A stretch of DNA of 64,000 nucleotides from an uncultured Prevotellaceae bacterium (GTDB lineage: Bacteria; Bacteroidota; Bacteroidia; Bacteroidales; Bacteroidaceae), in contig ONCH01000018.1 of assembly GCA_900316265.1 (NCBI GenBank), positions 1,465 to 65,464 of the forward strand, in the 5' to 3' direction. Under the pieces are notes generated by a model that saw only the letters and a program-made list of their open reading frames with translations, ran no database searches and had not been told where the DNA came from. Positions 35,438 to 43,329 of this stretch are shown in pieces; the first letter of the stretch is position 1, and each line of letters starts with the position of its first letter. Position numbers and translations under genes: made by a program.

Positions 35438-36874
35438 TTACACTTTCGGCAGATGGAACTGGTTATTTTGGTCGAAGACCTCTTTGACTGTGTTCACTTC
35501 CAAGAACTTGGTGGCACCACCTGCACCGACATTTCCACTGAGATAGGCGATTTTGTCGTCCAAGGCCACATATCCCTTCTGGCGTAACATGCGTACTGCC
35601 GCCAAGAAGAGGCGTTCCGAATCAATATGGTCTTTCTGATAGACTGGAATGACACCATACGAGAGGTTCAACAGACGTTGCAACTTGTCCTTATAGCAGA
35701 TGGCCAACACAGGATGAGGACCACGGAAAGCAGCCAGTGCACGGGCAGTGATACCTGTCGTAGAGTCAGTTATGATACCCTTGACGCCCAACTTCTCGGT
35801 AGCCTCAATGGCAGCATGCGCCATAAAGTCACGCACATCACAATCGGCCGACAAGGGTGCCACGAGCGTATGTTGCATACGGTCCAATTCTGCTTGTTCA
35901 GCAATAGCCGCCATCGTCTGTACAGCCTCCACAGGATACTTACCACTGGCCGTTTCACCAGAAAGCATCAATGCATCGGTACTGGAATAGACCGCATTGG
36001 CTATATCAGTCACCTCAGCACGTGTGGGTCGCGGATTATTAATCATCGTGTGCAACATCTGGGTAGCCACGATGACGGGTTTCTTTTTCTCAATACACTT
36101 ACGAATAATTTTGCGTTGGATACCAGGAATACGTTCTATAGGTACCTCGATACCCAAATCGCCTCGGGCAATCATAATACCATACGAGGCATCAATAATC
36201 TCATCGATATTATCAACACCCTCCTGATTCTCTATCTTCGATATAATCTTGATATCGGAGTTGTATGCATCCAGAATGGCCTGCACAGCACGGACGTCAG
36301 CAGCAGAGCGCACAAAACTATGGGCAATGAAGTCGATGTCCTGATCAATGGCCAGCATAATATTCTTGCGATCCTTAGCTGTCAATGCAGGCAAGTCGAT
36401 ATGCCTACCTGGAACATTTACGCTCTTATGAGCTCCCAGTACACCATCATTCTGCACCTGTACAATAACAGCAGGACCATTGATGCCAATCACCAGCATA
36501 TCCAAGGCACCATCATCAAAAAGTACATGGTCACCCTCTTGAATATCTGCCGCAAAGTTCTCATAAGAGAGATTGACGATATCATGCGTAGAGTCTATCT
36601 CTGGACGACCGAACAGCTTCACTACGTCGCCCGTCTTATACGCTATGGGTTCAGTGCAACCCGTTGTACGCACCTCCGGACCTTTGGTGTCAATCAGTAT
36701 GCCGATATGTCGGCTTACCTCGCGCACGTTCCTTATTATATTCTTTATCCCCTCCTCCGATGCATGAGCCGTATTCATTCTAACCACATTCACACCAGCA
36801 TTATAGAGTTGGCGGATGAAGTCCACATCACAGCGACGGTCACTGATCGAAGCAACAATCTTTGTTTGTTTCAT
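35438..36874 (-). CDS. pyk: Pyruvate kinase
   Basis: A 478-residue glycolytic enzyme that makes pyruvate and ATP from PEP. I start at MKQTKIVASISDRRCD (36874), after the promoter, rather than 26 codons upstream. Present are LIDTKGPEVRT, the catalytic-lysine region IISKIENQEG, MIARGDLGIEVP, VATQMLHTMINNPRPTRAEVTD (divided here by domain) and SGETASGKYPVEAV. The N-terminal TKIVxTIGP is altered to TKIVASISD, as in other Bacteroidales forms. A long antisense open frame covers it but is a shadow. Confidence 0.95.
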   Translation of the reverse strand: MKQTKIVASISDRRCDVDFIRQLYNAGVNVVRMNTAHASEEGIKNIIRNVREVSRHIGILIDTKGPEVRTTGCTEPIAYKTGDVVKLFGRPEIDSTHDIVNLSYENFAADIQEGDHVLFDDGALDMLVIGINGPAVIVQVQNDGVLGAHKSVNVPGRHIDLPALTAKDRKNIMLAIDQDIDFIAHSFVRSAADVRAVQAILDAYNSDIKIISKIENQEGVDNIDEIIDASYGIMIARGDLGIEVPIERIPGIQRKIIRKCIEKKKPVIVATQMLHTMINNPRPTRAEVTDIANAVYSSTDALMLSGETASGKYPVEAVQTMAAIAEQAELDRMQHTLVAPLSADCDVRDFMAHAAIEATEKLGVKGIITDSTTGITARALAAFRGPHPVLAICYKDKLQRLLNLSYGVIPVYQKDHIDSERLFLAAVRMLRQKGYVALDDKIAYLSGNVGAGGATKFLEVNTVKEVFDQNNQFHLPKV

Positions 36875-36898
36875 AGTAACTTTCTCATTAATTTTCTG

Positions 36899-36929
36899 CA
36901 AAGTTACGAAAAAAATAAGATTTTTGAAA
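36899..36929 (-). promoter_or_regulatory. pyk promoter
   Basis: On the minus strand TTTC (36929-36926), 19 bases, TAACTTTG (36906-36899). The -33 box is one base off the consensus. Confidence 0.6.
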
Positions 36930-36969
36930 AAAAGTTTGCGGAAAATTTCCATATTCCGTTGAAAAACAG

Positions 36970-36977
36970 TAACTTTG
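36970..36977 (+). promoter_or_regulatory. HU gene -7 box
   Basis: TAACTTTG, 35 bases before the start codon. The -33 position (36946-36949) reads TTCC/TTTCC, an imperfect match. Confidence 0.55.
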
Positions 36978-37012
36978 CAGTCCGAAAATTAAACACATAA
37001 GTAAATACAGAG

Positions 37013-37288
37013 ATGACAAAAGCAGAAATCATCAACAAAATCGCTGAGGATACTGGCCTTCCCAAGAAGGATGTTGCCGCTACAGTAGAAGCATTTATGG
37101 AAGAGATTCGTGACTGCATGGCCGTACGCAAGGAAAATGTTTATCTGCGTGGCTTTGGCACGTTCACTGTAAAGCACCGTGCAAAGAAAACCGCACGTAA
37201 CATTTCGAAGAACACAACACTGGTTATCGACGCTCACGACATCCCCGCTTTCAAGCCTGCCAAGAGCTTCGTTGCAAAGATGCAATAA
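37013..37288 (+). CDS. HU-family DNA-binding protein
   Basis: A 91-residue histone-like protein: MTKAEIINKIAEDTGLPKKD start, dimer helices, and the beta-arm region with RGFGTFTVKHRAKKTARN. It bends DNA and compacts the nucleoid. Length is standard, and the end is IPAFKPAKSFVAKM. It is the first gene of a run with the 29-residue basic protein and RNase G. Confidence 0.95.
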   Translation: MTKAEIINKIAEDTGLPKKDVAATVEAFMEEIRDCMAVRKENVYLRGFGTFTVKHRAKKTARNISKNTTLVIDAHDIPAFKPAKSFVAKMQ

Positions 37289-37321
37289 TTTAACATTCAA
37301 ATATTTAAATAATTTAGTATT

Positions 37322-37411
37322 ATGCCAAACGGAAAGAAGAAGAAGGGCCACAAGATGGCTACTCACAAGCGTAAGAAGAGACTGCGCAAGAATCGTCATA
37401 AGAGCAAGTAA
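37322..37411 (+). CDS. 29-residue Lys/Arg/His-rich protein, probably ribosomal
   Basis: A complete small reading frame, 33 bases after the HU stop: MPNGKKKKGHKMATHKRKKR followed by nine more basic residues and a TAA. More than half of its residues are Lys, Arg or His, as in very small ribosomal proteins that thread into rRNA. I recall near-identical short proteins between HU and RNase G genes in other Bacteroidetes. It might correspond to the Bacteroidetes-specific ribosomal protein bL38 described from Flavobacterium, but I cannot confirm the match. The frame is too short for most gene callers. Confidence 0.72.
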   Translation: MPNGKKKKGHKMATHKRKKRLRKNRHKSK

Positions 37412-37436
37412 GCTCTGACGCAGCAAGAGAGAAAAT

Positions 37437-37482
37437 GAAAGGAGTGTACCTGAGAACGTCAGTTCGACGGCGCGCTCCTTTC
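37437..37482 (+). other. Structured leader hairpin before RNase G gene
   Basis: GAAAGGAGTG (37437-37446) pairs with CGCTCCTTTC (37473-37482), 10 pairs including one G-U. A second small hairpin, CTGA/TCAG, lies inside at 37450-37462. It sits 28 bases before the RNase G start and has no T-run, so it is a structured leader rather than a terminator. Confidence 0.55.
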
Positions 37483-37509
37483 CTGTAACAAATACCAAAC
37501 GACAAGAGA

Positions 37510-39087
37510 ATGACAAGTGAAGTAATTATCGATGTTCAGCCGAAAGAGATATCTATCGCCCTGCTCGAAGACAAGAATCTGGTGGAATACCAGAGCGAGA
37601 AGCGAGAAGAGGAGAGCTACTCTGTAGGCAACATCTATCTGGGCAAGGTGCGCAAGCTCATGCCCGGACTCAACGCCTGCTTCATCGATGTAGGCTCTGA
37701 GCGCGATGCTTTCTTGCACTATCTTGACCTTGGCACTCAATACAGCTCTTACGAGAAATACCTTAAACAGGTACAAAGCGACAAGAAGAAACTTTATCCC
37801 ATCCAGAAAGCTACGCGTCTGCCCGACCTTCCTAAAGAAGGCAGCATCACCATGCTGAAACAGGGTCAGGAGATACTGGTGCAGGTTGTGAAGGAGCCCA
37901 TCAACACGAAGGGTCCGCGCCTCTCTTGTGACATCAGTTTTGCTGGACGCTACATGGTTTTAATTCCTTTCGGTGATAAAGTATCGGTTTCGTCAAAAAT
38001 CAAGAAAAGCGAGGAGAGAGCACGTCTGAAGCAACTCGTCCAGAGCATCCGCCCCAAGAACTTCGGTGTTATTGTCCGTACGTCAGCCGAAGGCAAACGA
38101 GTGGCAGAGCTGGATAGCGAGTTGAAGACGTTGCTTAAACGCTGGGAAGACATGATTACGAAGGCTCAGAAAACCACAAAGACGCCCCAGCTATGCTTTG
38201 AGGAGACAGGTCGTGCCGTAGCTCTGCTACGCGATCTCTTTGATCCCACCTATGACGGCATCTACGTGAACGATGCTGACATCATGGAACAAGTAAAGGA
38301 CTATGTCTCACTGATAGCTCCCGACAAGAAGGACATCGTGAAGCTTTATACAGGTACGGTGCCCATCTTCGACAATTTCAACGTCACTAAGCAGATTAAG
38401 TCCAGCTTTGGCAAGACGGTGAACTACAAACGAGGAGCTTATCTCATCATCCAGTCCACAGAGGCCATGCACGTGGTAGATGTCAACTCAGGCAACCGCA
38501 CTCGCTCAGAAAACGGTCAGGAGCAAAACGCATTAGAGGTAAACCTCGGTGCTGCCGACGAGCTGGCACGCCAGCTACGACTCAGAGACATGGGCGGCAT
38601 CATCGTGGTGGACTTTATCGACATGAATCTCGCTGAAGACCGACAGTTGCTCTATGAGCGCATGTGCAAGAACATGCAAAAAGACAGAGCGCGCCACAAC
38701 ATCCTACCACTTTCAAAGTTCGGACTAATGCAAATCACACGTCAGCGTGTTCGTCCGGCTATGGATGTCAATGTAGAGGAAACCTGTCCTACTTGCTTTG
38801 GCAAAGGAAAAATCAAATCGTCCATCCTGTTTACGGATCAGTTAGAGAGCAAGATTGACCGCCTGGTCAACAAGATTGGAATTAAGAAATTCAGTCTGCA
38901 CGTACACCCCTACGTTGCCGCCTACATTAATCAAGGCATCTGGTCGCTCAAGCGCCAATGGCAGATGAAATATGGTCTGGGCATACGTATCGTACCCTCA
39001 CAGAAACTGGCATTCCTACAGTATGAGTTCTACGATACGGAACGCCAGTTCATCGACATGCAGGAAGACATCGAGACTAATTCGTAG
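37510..39087 (+). CDS. rng: Ribonuclease G/E family protein
   Basis: A 525-residue endonuclease that processes rRNA and decays mRNA. An S1 domain (about 38-140; VGNIYLGKVRKLMPGLNACFIDVG) is followed by the RNase H-like and DNase I-like parts with HVVDVNSGN and GGIIVVDFIDM (metal-binding aspartates), and the zinc-link-like CPTCFGKGK near residue 435. It lacks the long scaffold of RNase E, so RNase G is the better name. It follows the HU and 29-residue protein genes and is closed by a strong terminator. Confidence 0.94.
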   Translation: MTSEVIIDVQPKEISIALLEDKNLVEYQSEKREEESYSVGNIYLGKVRKLMPGLNACFIDVGSERDAFLHYLDLGTQYSSYEKYLKQVQSDKKKLYPIQKATRLPDLPKEGSITMLKQGQEILVQVVKEPINTKGPRLSCDISFAGRYMVLIPFGDKVSVSSKIKKSEERARLKQLVQSIRPKNFGVIVRTSAEGKRVAELDSELKTLLKRWEDMITKAQKTTKTPQLCFEETGRAVALLRDLFDPTYDGIYVNDADIMEQVKDYVSLIAPDKKDIVKLYTGTVPIFDNFNVTKQIKSSFGKTVNYKRGAYLIIQSTEAMHVVDVNSGNRTRSENGQEQNALEVNLGAADELARQLRLRDMGGIIVVDFIDMNLAEDRQLLYERMCKNMQKDRARHNILPLSKFGLMQITRQRVRPAMDVNVEETCPTCFGKGKIKSSILFTDQLESKIDRLVNKIGIKKFSLHVHPYVAAYINQGIWSLKRQWQMKYGLGIRIVPSQKLAFLQYEFYDTERQFIDMQEDIETNS

Positions 39088-39116
39088 GGCATTCCACCCT
39101 ACCCGACAACAGAAAA

Positions 39117-39155
39117 AAATCTCCGAATCACTTGTTGGTTCGGAGATTTCTTTTT
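39117..39155 (+). terminator. Terminator of the RNase G gene
   Basis: AAATCTCCGAA (39117-39127) pairs with TTCGGAGATTT (39139-39149) around an 11-base loop, followed by CTTTTT. The loop contains the -33 box of the next promoter. Confidence 0.92.
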
Positions 39156-39162
39156 ATCTTTG
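39131..39162 (+). promoter_or_regulatory. Promoter of the membrane glycosyltransferase, inside the terminator
   Basis: CTTG (39131-39134) in the terminator loop, 20 bases, TATCTTTG (39155-39162) directly after the T-run. The ATG follows 25 bases later. Confidence 0.7.
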
Positions 39163-39187
39163 CAGAAGAATCAAAGACAAAATATCT

Positions 39188-40372
39188 ATGACAACGCTGA
39201 AGATACTCTTCTGGATATGCCTGGTCATCTGCATTTACACCTACGTCGGCTACGGTGTATTGCTATATTTGCTGGTATTGCTGAAACGTATGGTGAAAGG
39301 CAAACCCAAACAGATAGAGTTGCCAGAAGACAGTCAATTGCCAGACGTAGCCTTCATGGTATGTGCCTACAATGAGCAGGATGTCGTAGAGATGAAGATG
39401 CAGAATATCCACGAGTTGGATTACCCCAAGGACAAGCTCCATGTGGTATGGGTCACCGATGGTTCGTCGGACAACACCAACGAATATCTGAAAGCATACC
39501 CAGAGGTAGAAGTTATCTATTCTCCTGAGCGTCGTGGAAAGACGGCTGCGCTGAACCACGGTCTGTCGATGGTGACGAGTGACATTACGGTGATGACAGA
39601 TGCAAACACAATGGTCAACCGTGAGGCTATCCGTGAAATTGTCCGTTGCATGCAAGACCCGAAGGTTGCCTGTGTAGCTGGGGAGAAACGCGTCATGTCG
39701 CGTCATGAAGGAGAGATAGCTGCAGAGGGTGAAGGACTCTATTGGAAATACGAGAGTGCTCTGAAACGCCTGGATAGCGAACTGTATTCCGCCATGGGAG
39801 CTGCTGGAGAACTGAACGCCATCCGCACACATCTCTATGAGAGAATGCCAGAAACAGCCTTACTCGACGACTTCGTTATGTCAATGAGAATGGTTGAACA
39901 AGGATACAAAATAGTTTATACTTCAGAGGCTTATGCTATGGAGTACGGTTCTGCAAACCTAGAGGAAGAGTCGAAACGCAAGCGTCGCATTGCTGCAGGA
40001 GGACTACAGAGTTCCTGGTGGTTGCGCAGTATGATGAATCCGTTTAAGAACTTCATGGTGGCTTTCCAGTTTGTGTCTCACCGTGTGCTTAGATGGAGCA
40101 TTACCCCTATTGCCTTAATGGCCCTCATTCCACTGAACGTAGCATTGGTCATGATGAAAGCCGGAACGGTTTACACTATCATCTGGATACTGCAGATACT
40201 GTTCTACCTGACTGCATTCAGTGGTTATCTGCTGGAGCAGCACGGCCATAAGAACAAGCTACTCTATGTGCCCTATTATTTCCTATTTATGAACATCAAT
40301 GTCTTCCGTGGTATGCACTATTTAAAGACCCATCAGGGAGGTGGAACATGGGAGAAAGCAAAAAGAGGATAA
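39188..40372 (+). CDS. Membrane-bound family 2 glycosyltransferase
   Basis: A 394-residue processive-type glycosyltransferase. The start at 39188 follows the promoter; the longer open frame upstream overlaps rng. A membrane helix at about 5-32, a GT-A domain with CAYNEQDVVEMKMQNI, TDGSSDNTNEYL, and TDANTMVN (DxD-like), then LDDFVMSMRMVEQGYK and the (K)RRIAAGGLQSSW motif typical of the QxxRW position, and about three C-terminal membrane segments. It resembles transferases for poly-N-acetylglucosamine or other exported polysaccharides, but the product cannot be told. Confidence 0.9.
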   Translation: MTTLKILFWICLVICIYTYVGYGVLLYLLVLLKRMVKGKPKQIELPEDSQLPDVAFMVCAYNEQDVVEMKMQNIHELDYPKDKLHVVWVTDGSSDNTNEYLKAYPEVEVIYSPERRGKTAALNHGLSMVTSDITVMTDANTMVNREAIREIVRCMQDPKVACVAGEKRVMSRHEGEIAAEGEGLYWKYESALKRLDSELYSAMGAAGELNAIRTHLYERMPETALLDDFVMSMRMVEQGYKIVYTSEAYAMEYGSANLEEESKRKRRIAAGGLQSSWWLRSMMNPFKNFMVAFQFVSHRVLRWSITPIALMALIPLNVALVMMKAGTVYTIIWILQILFYLTAFSGYLLEQHGHKNKLLYVPYYFLFMNINVFRGMHYLKTHQGGGTWEKAKRG

Positions 40373-40412
40373 AAATTTTGTAAAAAATGATGGCTATTTG
40401 AAGTTTTTGTAG

Positions 40413-40420
40413 TACCTTTG
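40413..40420 (+). promoter_or_regulatory. -7 box of the hybrid kinase gene
   Basis: TACCTTTG, 26 bases before the ATG. No TTTG lies at the right distance (the nearest is only 12 bases upstream), so the -33 element is unclear. Confidence 0.5.
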
Positions 40421-40446
40421 CAAGGAATAAGACGAATTCGCAAAAG

Positions 40447-41697
40447 ATGAACCAGGATGAAAGAGAGATGTTTCTGCAAAAGATAGCAGAAGCCAACGCA
40501 AAATTGCAGACGACTCAGCAAGAGTTAGAGACTGCACAAAAAAGACTCAACGAATACGAAGAGAAGGCTCAGAAAGCGGAACAGGCAAGCCGTATGAAGT
40601 CCCTCTTCCTGGCTAACATGAGCCATGAGATTCGCACGCCCCTCAATGCTATTGAAGGTTTTGCTCGCGTAATGGCAGAGACAGACTCTGCTGAAGAACG
40701 CATGAAGTACATGGAAATTGTTGAGAGTAACAATGGCCGTGTGCTGGCACTCATTAACGAGATTCTCGACCTGTCCCGTGTGGAGGCTGGCGAGATTACG
40801 ATTAACAAGAGCATGACTGACCTTAGCGAGCTCTGCAAGAACATCCAGCTCATCTTTAAGTTCCGTTGCCCGGAAACAGTACGTCTGTCATGGTCGAATC
40901 CAACCATGAACGTAACACTCAATACCGACTCCAATCGTCTTACACAGATTTTCTCTAACCTGATTAGCAATGCGTTGAAGCACACCTCACAAGGTAGTAT
41001 CACCTATGGTTATCGTCTGATTAACGATGGTCAGGAGGTAGAGTTCTTTGTAACCGACACTGGAACGGGTATCGCCGAAGAAGACCTGAAGCATATCTTC
41101 ACCACTTATATGTCGCGTGATGCAGAAAACCAGAACGGCTACGGCTTAGGACTGGCACTTTGCAAGATTATCATCGAAAAGATGGGTGGAAGCATTAACG
41201 TTACCTCTAAGGTAGGACAAGGCTCAACCTTTACCTTCATATTACCCTTTGAGGGAACGATTGGCGGTATGCGCAAGAATAGCCGCACGACCACCAACTC
41301 GCGCACCATCCGTGTCAGCACGAAGACCGACGTCAAGAACGCTCCGCTGATTCTGGTAGCTGAAGATGAGGACAGCAACTACGAACTGGTAAAGATTGTG
41401 CTTTCTAAGCGTTATCGTCTGGTACGTGCCGTCAACGGTATTGAGGCTGTCACCTTCTGCGAAGATGACCGTCCCGATATGATTCTGATGGATATCCGCA
41501 TGCCAGATATGAATGGTTTGGATGCAACCCGCATCATCAAGGAGGTCAACCACGACATCCCCATCGTTGCCCTTAGCGCCTATGCCTTCGACGAGAACAT
41601 CCGCGAGGCCAAGGCTGCCGGCTGTGATGAGTTTATGGCTAAGCCGTTCCGCGTAGAAGACCTGCTGGATGTCGTCAAGAAATATGTAAAGGATTAA
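40447..41697 (+). CDS. Soluble hybrid histidine kinase/response regulator
   Basis: A 416-residue cytoplasmic signalling protein. Residues 1-48 form a coiled coil with no sensor domain or membrane helix; the HisKA helix follows with His60 in MSHEIRTP; the ATPase domain has NLISNALKH, DTGTGI and GYGLGLAL; and a receiver domain at about 297-416 has Asp349 in MDIRMPDMNG and the late KPFRVEDLL lysine. Input must come from partner proteins binding the coiled coil. It is followed after 21 bases by a membrane-anchored EEP-family gene. It carries no DNA-binding output. Confidence 0.93.
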   Translation: MNQDEREMFLQKIAEANAKLQTTQQELETAQKRLNEYEEKAQKAEQASRMKSLFLANMSHEIRTPLNAIEGFARVMAETDSAEERMKYMEIVESNNGRVLALINEILDLSRVEAGEITINKSMTDLSELCKNIQLIFKFRCPETVRLSWSNPTMNVTLNTDSNRLTQIFSNLISNALKHTSQGSITYGYRLINDGQEVEFFVTDTGTGIAEEDLKHIFTTYMSRDAENQNGYGLGLALCKIIIEKMGGSINVTSKVGQGSTFTFILPFEGTIGGMRKNSRTTTNSRTIRVSTKTDVKNAPLILVAEDEDSNYELVKIVLSKRYRLVRAVNGIEAVTFCEDDRPDMILMDIRMPDMNGLDATRIIKEVNHDIPIVALSAYAFDENIREAKAAGCDEFMAKPFRVEDLLDVVKKYVKD

Positions 41698-41718
41698 CCA
41701 ACCCTCACACATCACATT

Positions 41719-42780
41719 ATGGGAAAATTAGCTGTATACAAATATGCTGCCGCCATGTTTCTGGTTATCCAGATTGTGGTGAGCCTCTTCACACTTGTCG
41801 GACTCTTCGGTGGTAACGTGACGCCTGTAGGCAATACGGCGCGAGCCATGTGTGTTTATGTCCTGCCTGTGCTCATCATAGCTAACGCTTTACTTACTAT
41901 CTATTGGCTCATCCGTCGCAGATGGTTACTGGCACTTATTCCAGTTCTTACTATTGCTTGCTGTATTCCTTACATCGGCACCTATTATCAGTTTAACTTG
42001 GACGACCCACAACAGAACACCCAGAGCGGTTTGAAGATTGCCTCCTACAATGTGGCTATGTTCGGACGTGAAACCTCGGGCTTCATGGCTCAGGACATCC
42101 TTGCCGAGATGCGTCGCCAGAAAGTTGACGTGCTCTGTCTGCAGGAGTACAACGAAGTGAGCGGTGACAAGAAGAATTCTGAGAGTTACAAAGAGTATTT
42201 CCCTTATATGCAGGTAGGTCGCGACGATATGGTTATCTTCAGTCGTTACCCCATCACCGCCAATAAGACCATCCTCTTTGAAGAGACGAATAACAGCGCC
42301 ATGTGGGTCGATATCGACGTTAAAGGCAGCGAGTTCCGCGTTTTCAATATTCACCTGGAGACTACGGGTATCAACCGCACACTCCACAAGGCTGGAAAGT
42401 TGATGGCTCAAGGTGGACAGGTGGACAACAACCGTCTGATTAATGCCATTGTGGGTAATTACATGATGGGTATGATGTTCCGCTCTGGACAGGCTATCAC
42501 CGTTGCCAACGAAAAACGCGAATCTGACAAGCCCGTCATCCTCTGCGGTGACTTTAACGACGTCCCCTACTCCTTTGTATATAATACGGTAAAAGGCGAC
42601 ATGGTTGACGGTTTTAAGGAGTGTGGTGCCGGTTGGATGTATACCTATCGCGGCATGAAGAACAAGCCCGTACGCATCGACTATATTTTCCACGACGAAA
42701 GCATCAAGGGTATCTCATACTACAAGACGGACCTGACCTATTCAGACCACTTCCCCGTATTCATGAAGATTGCCTTATAA
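41719..42780 (+). CDS. Membrane-anchored endonuclease/exonuclease/phosphatase-family protein
   Basis: A 353-residue protein with three N-terminal hydrophobic segments (about 8-32, 42-62, 66-85) and a periplasmic EEP domain: IASYNVAMFGRET, LCLQEYNEVSG (metal Glu), ICGDFNDVPYS and the final YSDHFPVFM with the catalytic His. Relatives in Bacteroidetes are often annotated as endonucleases, but the membrane position suggests a phosphodiesterase acting on lipids or glycans. It is probably co-transcribed with the hybrid kinase. Confidence 0.88.
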   Translation: MGKLAVYKYAAAMFLVIQIVVSLFTLVGLFGGNVTPVGNTARAMCVYVLPVLIIANALLTIYWLIRRRWLLALIPVLTIACCIPYIGTYYQFNLDDPQQNTQSGLKIASYNVAMFGRETSGFMAQDILAEMRRQKVDVLCLQEYNEVSGDKKNSESYKEYFPYMQVGRDDMVIFSRYPITANKTILFEETNNSAMWVDIDVKGSEFRVFNIHLETTGINRTLHKAGKLMAQGGQVDNNRLINAIVGNYMMGMMFRSGQAITVANEKRESDKPVILCGDFNDVPYSFVYNTVKGDMVDGFKECGAGWMYTYRGMKNKPVRIDYIFHDESIKGISYYKTDLTYSDHFPVFMKIAL

Positions 42781-42802
42781 AGACATTTATCATACAACAA
42801 GA

Positions 42803-42824
42803 AACCCTCGCAATTGCGAGGGTT
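42803..42824. terminator. Bidirectional terminator between the EEP and AlaX-like genes
   Basis: A perfect 22-base inverted repeat (AACCCTCGC, AATT, GCGAGGGTT), 22 bases after the EEP stop and between convergent genes. The flanks carry T-rich stretches on both strands, though not long T-runs. Confidence 0.78.
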
Positions 42825-42863
42825 CTTTGTTATATCAGACAATCTTGAAATACACTCGGCAAA

Positions 42864-43328
42864 TCAGACTATCTTAAAGCGCACTCTGAACGAATGTTCG
42901 TGCTCATCCCAGTTGGTTCCTAACATCTCAAAGCGACCTATCTGCGCAGTGGAGCGAACATGTTTTCCAATACAAGGACAAACATCATAGTCGCCAATAC
43001 GTACCAGTCGGATGCTATCACTGACATCGCTGGGCAGTCGGTCGGCATGCACTCCTTCTGGCAACTCACTCAGAGGCACCACCTCGAAGGTAACGGGCAA
43101 GTCTTCTTCTATCAACCGCTGCATCTCACGCTCAATTTCTTTCTCTTCCTGACGCGTGGGTTTGTGGTCAATGTGGAAGCTCATCTTGCTCTTCTTGCGC
43201 TCAATATGTGCATTATACGAACGTTCACAACCAAACAGGCGAATCATCACCTGGTTAAGCAGATGCTCCGCAGTATGTGCTGGCGGGAACTCTTCTTTGT
43301 TGTGATCGTTGAATTGATAGTCTTCCAT
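42864..43328 (-). CDS. AlaX-like tRNA trans-editing protein
   Basis: A 154-residue stand-alone relative of the editing domain of alanyl/threonyl-tRNA synthetases. The zinc-binding HxxxH is HTAEH (about residues 18-22) and the partner CxxxH is CIGKH (about 117-121). Such proteins hydrolyse mischarged Ser-tRNA(Ala) or Gly-tRNA(Ala). It starts one base after the amylase stop and is translated from the same transcript. The exact misacylated substrate cannot be told. Confidence 0.85.
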   Translation of the reverse strand: MEDYQFNDHNKEEFPPAHTAEHLLNQVMIRLFGCERSYNAHIERKKSKMSFHIDHKPTRQEEKEIEREMQRLIEEDLPVTFEVVPLSELPEGVHADRLPSDVSDSIRLVRIGDYDVCPCIGKHVRSTAQIGRFEMLGTNWDEHEHSFRVRFKIV

Positions 43329-43329
43329 C

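Noticed and set aside
35627-37000. A 457-codon open frame on the plus strand opposite pyruvate kinase
   Set aside because: Its product has no recognisable motif and follows the codon pattern of the complementary strand; pyk is a clear, complete core gene with its own promoter.
38972-39187. A 72-codon N-terminal extension of the membrane glycosyltransferase
   Set aside because: It overlaps the end of rng and runs through its terminator; a clear promoter lies at 39131-39162, before the ATG at 39188.
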